DNA of 12,188 bases from Woeseiaceae bacterium (lineage in GTDB: Bacteria; Pseudomonadota; Gammaproteobacteria; Steroidobacterales; Woeseiaceae). The DNA is taken from assembly GCA_013138675.1 (NCBI GenBank), contig WTCH01000380.1, positions 1 through 12,188 of the forward strand, in the 5' to 3' direction. A program made the translations under genes and the position numbers. This document shows positions 1 to 5,896 of this stretch, piece by piece. How positions within the stretch are numbered: position 1 is the first letter of the stretch; each line of letters opens with the position of its first letter. The notes under the pieces were generated by a model. The model was not told where the DNA came from, ran no database searches, and was given only the letters and a program-made list of their open reading frames with translations.

Positions 1-87
1 AATAACAGGCTAGAGCGTCCCGCCCCTAACAACTCGGTTGAGGGTGATGAGATAGTCCGCTCCATTCAGAAATGATTGGGTAGAGTG
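1..87 (+). ncRNA. Group I self-splicing intron, 3' portion, in a tRNA gene
   Basis: This is the catalytic-core end of a group I intron, and its 5' part lies outside the window. Visible elements run in the canonical order: P7 5' strand GGCTA (8-12), two-base J7/3 GA, probable P3 3' strand GCGTCCC, P8 hairpin CCCTAAC/GTTGAGGG (24-30 with 37-44, one bulge), J8/7, the hallmark ATAGTCC containing the P7 3' strand (52-58), and a P9 hairpin CATT/AATG (63-66 with 71-74). The terminal omega-G is placed at 87, just before the tRNA 3' exon. Order and motifs closely resemble the small introns known in bacterial tRNA-Ile(CAU), such as that of Azoarcus. Such introns excise themselves from the precursor tRNA by two transesterifications. 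There is no room for a homing-endonuclease ORF in the visible part. P1-P6 and the internal guide cannot be assessed. The structure was paired by eye. Confidence 0.8.
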
Positions 88-127
88 AATCCCTTGGTCC
101 CAGGTTCGAGTCCTGGCGGGCCCACCA
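88..127 (+). tRNA. tRNA-Ile(CAU), 3' exon (partial)
   Basis: The 40 bases are the 3' half of a tRNA interrupted after the anticodon. They comprise AA of the anticodon loop, stem strand TCCCT, a five-base variable loop, T-stem CCAGG / loop TTCGAGT / CCTGG, acceptor strand CGGGCCC, discriminator A and an encoded CCA (125-127). The sequence aligns well with the 3' half of Escherichia coli tRNA-Ile(CAU), including the start AATC and the block CTTGGTC. The insertion point between U36 and A37 is the same as in known intron-bearing tRNA-Ile(CAU) genes. The anticodon itself is in the 5' exon, outside the window, so the isoacceptor identity is inferred. If correct, the mature tRNA reads AUA codons after lysidine modification of C34 by TilS. 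Confidence 0.8.
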
Positions 128-143
128 TTATAACTCGCGTGTT

Positions 144-168
144 CGGCAGTCACGGTATGTCACTGCCG
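144..168. other. Inverted repeat hairpin, possible weak terminator
   Basis: CGGCAGT (144-150) pairs with ACTGCCG (162-168) as a 7-bp stem with an 11-base loop, just after the tRNA and ahead of the duplicated tRNA end. On the plus strand the following bases are only moderately T-rich, and on the minus strand there is no T-run. A terminator for the tRNA is therefore possible but weak. A protein-binding palindrome is equally possible. Confidence 0.3.
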
Positions 169-200
169 GGATACGTTCTTGTTATGATCTGCAAGGTGGT

Positions 201-225
201 GGTTCGAGTCCTGGCGGGCCCACCA
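201..225 (+). repeat. 25-bp exact direct repeat of the tRNA 3' end (att-like)
   Basis: This segment matches 103-127 base for base. It starts in the T-arm (GGTTCGAGTCC) and ends exactly at CCA. Upstream bases differ, so the 5' T-stem strand is lost (GGTGG facing CCTGG) and this is not a second functional tRNA. The copies are 98 bases apart with 73 bases between them. Many tyrosine integrases use tRNA 3' ends as attB, and integration recreates the end, leaving a direct repeat. No integrase gene is in the window, so a remnant attachment site or a local partial duplication are both possible. Confidence 0.65.
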
Positions 226-231
226 ATTCTC

Positions 232-846
232 TTACACAAGCAGAATTGCCACGTAGTGACTGATACTTCCGGCCAGCACGAACAAGTGCCAGATGCCATG
301 GCACCACGGATACCAGCTATCCGCCGCGTAGAACGCTACGCCCGAGGTATAGAAAACCCCACCGGCGATCAACCCTGCGAGACTCGGGGCTGACAGCGCA
401 CCGAGAAACGACTCCGGGAACAAAACGCAGAGCCAGCCCATGAGCAGGTAGATGATGACCGGAAAGATTCGCGCACCGCGCCGTGGCAGTGCATCCAGGA
501 TCATGCCGAATGCCGCCAAACCCCACACGGCTCCGAGCATCCACCATCGTTGATTGCCGCTTACTGCGAGCACAATGAACGGTGTGTAGGTACCGGCAAT
601 TAGCAGGTAGATCGCCTGGTGGTCCATCTTCTGCAGAAATTCTTTGGTGCTGCTGCCCGACACGCTGTGGTACAGAGTCGAGGACAGATACAGGAGGAAC
701 AAGGTCACAGCATAGATCGTAAAGCTCACAATCTTGGCGGTGTCGCCTTCCATCGCGGCCAAGGTGACGAGGACCACGCCACCGACCAGCGCAAGCGACG
801 CACCAACAAGGTGGCTGATGCTATTGAATCGTTCGCCGTAGTACAC
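232..846 (-). CDS. Hemolysin III / YqfA-family seven-helix membrane protein
   Basis: A 204-residue, strongly hydrophobic protein with about seven membrane segments, full length for the bacterial HlyIII/PAQR-related family. Family signatures are E5-R-F-N-S-I-S-H-L-V-G near the N terminus, SSTLYHS (55-61), D75-H76 followed by IYLLIAGTYTPF, and HGIWHLFVLAGSISHY (183-198). H60, H183 and H187 are the likely metal-binding histidines by analogy with the family. Despite the name, haemolysis is documented for few members; a role in membrane lipid or fluidity homeostasis is a family-level idea. The start is GTG. No good Shine-Dalgarno sequence is visible, and the next internal Met would remove the first membrane segment. 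It begins 14 bases after the typA stop, so cotranscription and translational coupling with typA are likely. Its stop lies 6 bases from the duplicated tRNA end. Confidence 0.88.
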   Translation of the reverse strand: MYYGERFNSISHLVGASLALVGGVVLVTLAAMEGDTAKIVSFTIYAVTLFLLYLSSTLYHSVSGSSTKEFLQKMDHQAIYLLIAGTYTPFIVLAVSGNQRWWMLGAVWGLAAFGMILDALPRRGARIFPVIIYLLMGWLCVLFPESFLGALSAPSLAGLIAGGVFYTSGVAFYAADSWYPWCHGIWHLFVLAGSISHYVAILLV

Positions 847-860
847 GCTTCAAGAATACC

Positions 861-2699
861 CTATTCTTCCGCCTGTTTTTTCTTCTGGCGCTCATCTCGG
901 CGGCGCTCGCCCTCGGCCAGCAGTTTCTTGCGCAGACGAATATTCAGCGGCGTGATCTCGACCAGTTCATCGTCATCAATGAACTCGAGCGCCTGTTCCA
1001 GCGAGTAGTTCAGCGGTGGTGTCAGCTGGATATTCTCATCGGTACCCGCGGCACGAATGTTGGTGAGCTGCTTGCCCTTGGTTGGATTGACCGGCAAGTC
1101 ATTGCCGCGCTTGTGAATACCGACGATCATGCCCTCGTACACCTGCACGCCGTGGCTCAGAAACAGAGAACCGCGCTCCTGCAGATTGAACAGCGAATAG
1201 CCCAGAGCCTTGCCGGCCACATTCGAGACCATAACGCCGTTGACGCGTTGCCCGATGTCGGATTTGACGCGCGGCGCGTAGGTTTCGAAAACAGAATAGA
1301 GCAAACCGGTTCCGGCCGTGATTGTGAGGTAGTGCGTACGGAAGCCGATCAGGCCACGTGCAGGAATCCGGTATTCAAGCCGCATCCGGCCCCGGCCATC
1401 CGGCGACATGTTTAGCAACTCGCCCTTGCGATCAGCAAGGCGTGTCATGACCGCACCCTGGTGCTCCTCCGCGAAATCAACGGTTACGAGTTCCCAGGGC
1501 TCGTGCACCACACCATCGATCGTGCGCTCGATAACCGTTGGTCGCGATACGGCCAGTTCGTAGCCCTCGCGACGCATCGTCTCGATAAGCACGGACAAGT
1601 GCAGTTCGCCACGCCCCGAAACACGGAACTTGTCGGGGTCACCAGTTTCCTCAACCCGCAGCGCGACATTGTGTTTCAGCTCCTGGTCGAGCCGCGCCTG
1701 GATCTGGCGACTCGTAAGATACTTGCCATCCTGGCCCGCGAACGGCGACTTGTTGACCTGAAAGGTCATGCTGATAGTCGGTTCGTCGATCTGCAGAGCT
1801 GGCAGGGCATCGGGCTCGTCACGCGGACAAATCGTGTCCGAGATCTGCAGGTCCTCAATACCACTGAAGACGACGATGTCGCCTGCGCCGGCCTCCTCGA
1901 CCTGAATACGTTCCAGACCGTTGAAGCCGTATAGATGCGCCAGCTTCGCGCTCTTGGTTGTCCCGTCGGGCCGGGCGATCGTTATGCGCGAATTAGCTTT
2001 GGCAACACCGCGGCTTATTCGTCCGATGCCGAGCACACCAACGTAGGAGTTGTAGTCGAGGCTCGAAACCTGCAGTTGCAGATCGCCGTCCGACTGCACA
2101 TCGGGCGCTGGCACATGCTCTACGATCGACTCGAGCAACGGCAGAGAGTCGCCACTTCTCACTTCCGGGCCAAGTCCCGCGTAGCCCTCAAGGGCTGAGG
2201 CATAAACGACCGGAAAATCGAGTTGTGCGTCCGTCGCCCCGAGCCGATCGAAAAGTTCGAACGTCTGGTCAAGCACCCACCCCGGCCTCGCGCCATCACG
2301 ATCAATCTTGTTGATGACAACGAGCGGTGTGAAGCCCTGGGCAAATGCCTTCTGCGTTACGAACCGCGTCTGCGGCATCGGGCCTTCGACTGCATCGACA
2401 AGCAGCAGCACGCCGTCGACCATCGACAACACACGCTCGACCTCGCCGCCGAAATCGGCATGTCCCGGCGTATCGACGATATTGATGCGCCACTCATTCC
2501 AGCGAATCGCCGTGTTCTTGGCGAGAATGGTAATGCCGCGTTCGCGCTCTAGCTCATTGGAATCCATGACCCGCTCAGGCGCAGCAGCACGCGCGTCCAG
2601 CGTTCCGGACTGCTGTAACAGCCGATCGACGAGCGTGGTCTTGCCGTGATCAACGTGAGCGATGATCGCGATATTGCGAATTTTGTCTGTGGGGAACAT
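861..2699 (-). CDS. typA: Ribosome-associated translational GTPase TypA/BipA
   Basis: A 612-residue translation-factor GTPase, close to the roughly 607 of E. coli TypA/BipA. The G domain has all motifs: AHVDHGKT (14-21, P-loop), RGIT (54-57), DTPGH (76-80), NKID (130-133) and SAL (168-170). EF-G-like beta-barrel and domain III/V regions follow, then the TypA-specific C-terminal domain, including the stretch around RARGLIGFRTHYL. A charged Lys/Arg/Glu-rich tail ends the protein. BipA binds the 70S ribosome at the EF-G site. It supports 50S assembly and growth at low temperature or under stress. The ATG at 2699 gives the expected N terminus MFPTDKIRNIAIIAHVDHG; the Shine-Dalgarno is weak. It follows rsgA by 45 bases, where a TATAAT box suggests its own promoter, and it precedes the hemolysin III gene by 14 bases. 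Confidence 0.96.
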   Translation of the reverse strand: MFPTDKIRNIAIIAHVDHGKTTLVDRLLQQSGTLDARAAAPERVMDSNELERERGITILAKNTAIRWNEWRINIVDTPGHADFGGEVERVLSMVDGVLLLVDAVEGPMPQTRFVTQKAFAQGFTPLVVINKIDRDGARPGWVLDQTFELFDRLGATDAQLDFPVVYASALEGYAGLGPEVRSGDSLPLLESIVEHVPAPDVQSDGDLQLQVSSLDYNSYVGVLGIGRISRGVAKANSRITIARPDGTTKSAKLAHLYGFNGLERIQVEEAGAGDIVVFSGIEDLQISDTICPRDEPDALPALQIDEPTISMTFQVNKSPFAGQDGKYLTSRQIQARLDQELKHNVALRVEETGDPDKFRVSGRGELHLSVLIETMRREGYELAVSRPTVIERTIDGVVHEPWELVTVDFAEEHQGAVMTRLADRKGELLNMSPDGRGRMRLEYRIPARGLIGFRTHYLTITAGTGLLYSVFETYAPRVKSDIGQRVNGVMVSNVAGKALGYSLFNLQERGSLFLSHGVQVYEGMIVGIHKRGNDLPVNPTKGKQLTNIRAAGTDENIQLTPPLNYSLEQALEFIDDDELVEITPLNIRLRKKLLAEGERRRDERQKKKQAEE

Positions 2700-2725
2700 G
2701 GTCGGAGTGCCGCGAAAGGTGGCGC

Positions 2726-2731
2726 ATTATA
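2726..2731 (-). promoter_or_regulatory. Candidate -10 box (TATAAT) for typA
   Basis: On the minus strand the rsgA-typA gap contains CTATATAATG, a perfect sigma-70 -10 hexamer. It would put the transcript start about 20 bases ahead of the typA ATG. No convincing -35 hexamer is seen at 16-18 bases; the candidate region, inside the rsgA 3' end, reads about CAACAA. TypA could therefore be transcribed both from here and by read-through from rsgA. Confidence 0.45.
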
Positions 2732-2744
2732 TAGGCATTCCGCG

Positions 2745-3791
2745 CTACTTGTTGCTTTTCTCGCGCCGTTTTTCTGCTGTCACGGACTTGATTAGCTTGC
2801 CGAATTGCTTGTCCCGGGCTCGCCGTTCCGCAACGCTCGCCGTGTTGTGCCGATCTTCCGACAGGAGCTTGTGAAAGCGCTTCAATCGGGCAGCGTCCAA
2901 CGCACCACCATCAATGGCTTCGAGCACCTTGCAGCCTGGCTCGCTCACATGCGTGCAATCCGAAAACCGGCAGTCGCTGGCGAGTGCGACGATTTCTGAA
3001 AATACATTTTCGCGGTCGTCGGCGACATCGTAAAGTTGCAGTTCCCGCATCCCTGGCGTGTCGATTAACCAGCCACCGCCTGGCAATCGGTGCATCGAAC
3101 GACCGGTTGTCGTGTGCCGACCGCGCTGATCGTCCTCCCGAATGCCGCTGGTCTCCAGGTGAGCGCCAGTCAAGGTGTTGACCAGCGTTGACTTGCCGAC
3201 GCCCGATGAACCCACCAGCGCCACCGTCTGTCCTGACTCACACCACGGAGACAACACGGCGACCTGTTCCGCATCACGCGCATCGAGTGGCTCAATGAGC
3301 AAACCTGGCGACAGCTGTGACGCTGTCTGGACGAACTCTGTTACCGACTCGACCATGTCCGCCTTGGTAATGACGATGACGGGATATGCGCCAGCGTCCT
3401 GCGCGATAGCGAGATAACGCTCGAGACGAGCGATGTTGAAGTCGCGGTTGGCGGACGTGACGATGAACAAGGTGTCCACGTTTGCGGCGATGAGTTGTAC
3501 GTCGCCAGAGGATCCAGCTGCGCGGCGCTGGAACAGACCAAATCGTTCCAGGCATCTGCTCACCGCTGGACCGGCATTATCAACCAGCAACCAGTCCCCT
3601 ACAGTAATCTCCAGGACGGCACTTTTCGCCGTCAGTGCGACGCTCAACTCACCGTCCGCTCCGGCGACATCTATCCGCCCACGATGCACGGCCATTACGC
3701 GCACCACCTGCAAGGTGTCGGCTTCGGCATCTGTGAGCTGCGCGGAAAAGTACGGTCGCCAACCCAGACTATTTAGCGTGCTGTCTATCAT
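2745..3791 (-). CDS. rsgA: Ribosome small-subunit-dependent GTPase RsgA (YjeQ)
   Basis: A 348-residue circularly permuted GTPase that checks and completes late 30S subunit maturation. The order is an N-terminal OB-fold region (about 28-100), then the permuted G domain: TKAD (142-145, G4), P-loop GSSGVGKST (194-202, G1), RGRHTTT (223-229, G2) and DTPG (244-247, G3). The zinc-knuckle ligands C274, C279, H281 and C287 follow, with a basic C-terminal helix. Length matches E. coli RsgA (350). The N terminus LGWRPYF resembles the second RsgA-type paralog found in some gammaproteobacteria rather than the basic N-terminal extension of E. coli RsgA, so a paralog is possible. The start is ATG with only a weak upstream GGAT. 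The gene is divergent from the SDR gene across 50 bases and heads the rsgA-typA-hemolysin III group. Confidence 0.94.
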   Translation of the reverse strand: MIDSTLNSLGWRPYFSAQLTDAEADTLQVVRVMAVHRGRIDVAGADGELSVALTAKSAVLEITVGDWLLVDNAGPAVSRCLERFGLFQRRAAGSSGDVQLIAANVDTLFIVTSANRDFNIARLERYLAIAQDAGAYPVIVITKADMVESVTEFVQTASQLSPGLLIEPLDARDAEQVAVLSPWCESGQTVALVGSSGVGKSTLVNTLTGAHLETSGIREDDQRGRHTTTGRSMHRLPGGGWLIDTPGMRELQLYDVADDRENVFSEIVALASDCRFSDCTHVSEPGCKVLEAIDGGALDAARLKRFHKLLSEDRHNTASVAERRARDKQFGKLIKSVTAEKRREKSNK

Positions 3792-3806
3792 CGTCAGATA
3801 TCCGTC

Positions 3807-3812
3807 TATAAT
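3807..3812 (+). promoter_or_regulatory. Candidate -10 box (TATAAT) for the SDR gene
   Basis: A perfect TATAAT lies in the 50-base divergent gap, 29 bases before the SDR start codon. It predicts a leader of about 22 bases that contains GAGAG at 3830-3834, spaced 7 bases from the ATG. The -35 region at 16-18 bases upstream overlaps the rsgA start and shows no good TTGACA match, so a helper activator or a weak promoter is possible. Confidence 0.45.
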
Positions 3813-3841
3813 GACACGATACCAAGATCGAGAGTCTCCGT

Positions 3842-4576
3842 ATGAAAGTTGCCCTGGTTACGGGTGCCAGCTCCGGGATCGGCGCAGCCGTCGCGATTGC
3901 ATTCGCCGACGCTGGCTGGTCCGTCATGGCCGCTGGCCGTCACGAAGATCGGCTGGAGGAGGTGGCTGATGTCTCGGAGCTAATTTCAACCTGGACCGGT
4001 GAGTTGGAAGAATCGGACGATTGCGATGAGCTAGTCGCTGATACCGTCGATGAATTCGGCGGACTGGATTGCCTCATCAACGCGGCCGGCGTTCTGATTC
4101 GCGGTGACGCAGAGGAGACTAGCGACGACAACTGGCGTGACACACTCGCCATCAACCTGGACGTTCCATTCTTCCTTTCGCGAGCTGCCATGCCGCACTT
4201 AAAAAAGGCCGCGGGCAGCATTGTCAACATCTCGTCAGTATGGGGACTTGAGGCCGGAGACAGGGCTGTCGCCTACTGTGCCAGCAAGGGCGGGCTTATT
4301 CTTTTGACGCGGGCAATGGCGCTGGATCACGCGAAAGACGGAGTACGCATCAACGCGGTATGCCCGGGAGGCGTCGACACGCCGATGCTCGTCAGTGAAG
4401 CGCAGGAACAGGGTGAGAACGTCGAGGCGTTCCTCGAAGACGTTGCATCCGAAAGCCCCAATGGCCGGATCGCAACGCCCGAAGATATCGCGGGTCTCGT
4501 CTTGTTTCTCGCCAGCGATGCGGCGAGTCACATGACAGGAACCGCGATACCTATCGACGGCGGCCTGATGGCCTAA
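3842..4576 (+). CDS. Short-chain dehydrogenase/reductase (SDR) family oxidoreductase
   Basis: A 244-residue classical SDR with a Rossmann fold. The cofactor loop TGASSGIG is at 7-14 and NAAG at 80-83. The catalytic tetrad is N105, S132, Y145 and K149 (YCASK), with the usual 13-residue Ser-to-Tyr spacing. PGGVDTPM (175-182) and a C-terminal IPIDGGL follow the family pattern. R33 after the second strand hints at NADP(H) preference. The substrate cannot be deduced; 3-oxoacyl reductase or sugar/steroid alcohol dehydrogenase members look alike. An acidic region near 36-62 replaces the usual basic second-helix area. It is the only protein gene on the plus strand. Its stop is 3 bases from the pmbA stop (convergent), with no visible terminator between them. 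GAGAG 7 bases before the ATG supports the start. Confidence 0.93.
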   Translation: MKVALVTGASSGIGAAVAIAFADAGWSVMAAGRHEDRLEEVADVSELISTWTGELEESDDCDELVADTVDEFGGLDCLINAAGVLIRGDAEETSDDNWRDTLAINLDVPFFLSRAAMPHLKKAAGSIVNISSVWGLEAGDRAVAYCASKGGLILLTRAMALDHAKDGVRINAVCPGGVDTPMLVSEAQEQGENVEAFLEDVASESPNGRIATPEDIAGLVLFLASDAASHMTGTAIPIDGGLMA

Positions 4577-4579
4577 GCG

Positions 4580-5896
4580 TTACGCGCCCGAGAAATCGAC
4601 GTCGACAAACACCAGTGACGGTGCCAGCGTCGACGAATACGGGTACGGATCGTTGCCGACCATTTCCAGCCTGCCGAACAGGTCCTTCAAGTTGCCCGTG
4701 ACGTTCATTTCACCGACGGGTCGCCCAATCTGACCGTTCTCGACCATGTGGCCACGCAAGCCGAGCGAGAAGTCACCCGTTGTGGAATCGGCATTGCCAC
4801 CGAGCCACGACGTCACGTAAACGCCGTTACCGACTGCTGCCAGCAATTGCTCCAGAGACTGCGCTCCCAAAGCAATGCGGCGGTTTGACGCCGATCCCGT
4901 TGTCGGCGTCATATCGCCTTTGCGGCCATAGTACGTGTCGACATAGATGTTCTTCACGACGCCATTTTCGACGATGGGCAGCGCCTTCGCTGATATGCCT
5001 TCACTGTCATAGTGGCGTGAGGCCAGTCCGCGCTTTATCAGCGGATCATCGACAATCGTCAGTTTGTCGCTGAATGCCTGCTCACCAATGAGTGGTGTCC
5101 AGAAAGACCGTCCCTGCTGAACACTGCCTGCGTTTGCAGGGCGCATCAGGCGCCCGACCAGTGACGCCGCGGCGCGAGAGTCGACAATCATGGCCGTTTT
5201 CACGGTCGGGCCTTTTTCCGAATCCAGCCGCGACAACGCCCTGTCGAGAGCGACTTGCCCGACCGCCGCCGCATCTGGCAAGTCTTCTACATGCGCGCCA
5301 CCGGCATAAAAGCCGTCTTCCGCGCGCTTGTCGCCCGCGTCACGCAGCGTCACGCTTGAGCCGAACCAGCAATAAGTCGACTGTTGCGAACCCTCAAATC
5401 CGTTGCTGCTCGCCGACGCCGACCGTTGCGTGCCGTCATAAACCCCAGCTGTCGCGGAGATAACTCGCTCGTGCCCGGTAGCCACGGTGTCGAGCGCCTC
5501 ACACCAGGCCAGGCGCTGGTCCCGGTCCAGCACGGCAACCGTCTCATCGACAAGATCGAGATCATCGGTGGGTCGATTCGCAAACAGCACTTCGGGTGTG
5601 ATTTTTCGGAAGTCGTCCGGCTCGAGCGCACGCGTGATCGCGACAGCTTCATCGATGAAGCCTCCCAGTCGGTCGGGATTCAGATCCGTCGTCTGGTGGC
5701 TCGAGTAGCGACCACTCGCGTAAATCTTCACGCCGAGCGTTCGCGATGTGGTGTCCTTGACCTTCTCGAGTGCGCCATCGCGGTACTCGAACTCGACGTC
5801 CCGGCTCTGTTTCGCATTCGCCCATGCGTCCTCGGCACCGGCTTTGCGGGCAAGCTCGACAGCATGCACCGCCTGATCTTTGAGATTAGCTGGCAT
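4580..5896 (-). CDS. pmbA: Metalloprotease subunit PmbA/TldE
   Basis: A 438-residue protein of the PmbA/TldE half of the TldD/PmbA family (E. coli PmbA is 450). Signatures include AGGAHVEDL (198-206), SRHYDSEG (293-300), and the C-terminal block GNADSTTGDFS...G...ENG (367-388). It lacks the HExxxH zinc motif of TldD, as expected. In E. coli the two form a heterodimer that degrades unfolded peptides and matures microcin B17, with TldE as the non-catalytic partner. No signal peptide is visible; the protein starts MPANLKDQAVHAVELARK, like cytosolic members. The ATG at 5896 lies 11 bases inside the end of tldD and is preceded by a strong AGGAGG. Overlap and strong site imply coupled synthesis of the two subunits. 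The contrast with the Tat signal on TldD raises a localisation question treated under findings. Confidence 0.94.
   Translation of the reverse strand: MPANLKDQAVHAVELARKAGAEDAWANAKQSRDVEFEYRDGALEKVKDTTSRTLGVKIYASGRYSSHQTTDLNPDRLGGFIDEAVAITRALEPDDFRKITPEVLFANRPTDDLDLVDETVAVLDRDQRLAWCEALDTVATGHERVISATAGVYDGTQRSASASSNGFEGSQQSTYCWFGSSVTLRDAGDKRAEDGFYAGGAHVEDLPDAAAVGQVALDRALSRLDSEKGPTVKTAMIVDSRAAASLVGRLMRPANAGSVQQGRSFWTPLIGEQAFSDKLTIVDDPLIKRGLASRHYDSEGISAKALPIVENGVVKNIYVDTYYGRKGDMTPTTGSASNRRIALGAQSLEQLLAAVGNGVYVTSWLGGNADSTTGDFSLGLRGHMVENGQIGRPVGEMNVTGNLKDLFGRLEMVGNDPYPYSSTLAPSLVFVDVDFSGA

Noticed and set aside
196..225. Second tRNA gene
   Set aside because: Only the last 25 bases match; the 5' T-stem strand does not pair and no anticodon, D-arm or acceptor 5' strand precedes it.
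76..393. Plus-strand open frame of 105 codons beginning in the intron
   Set aside because: It runs through the intron end, the tRNA 3' exon, the tRNA-end repeat and the antisense of the hemolysin III gene, and has no family-like sequence.
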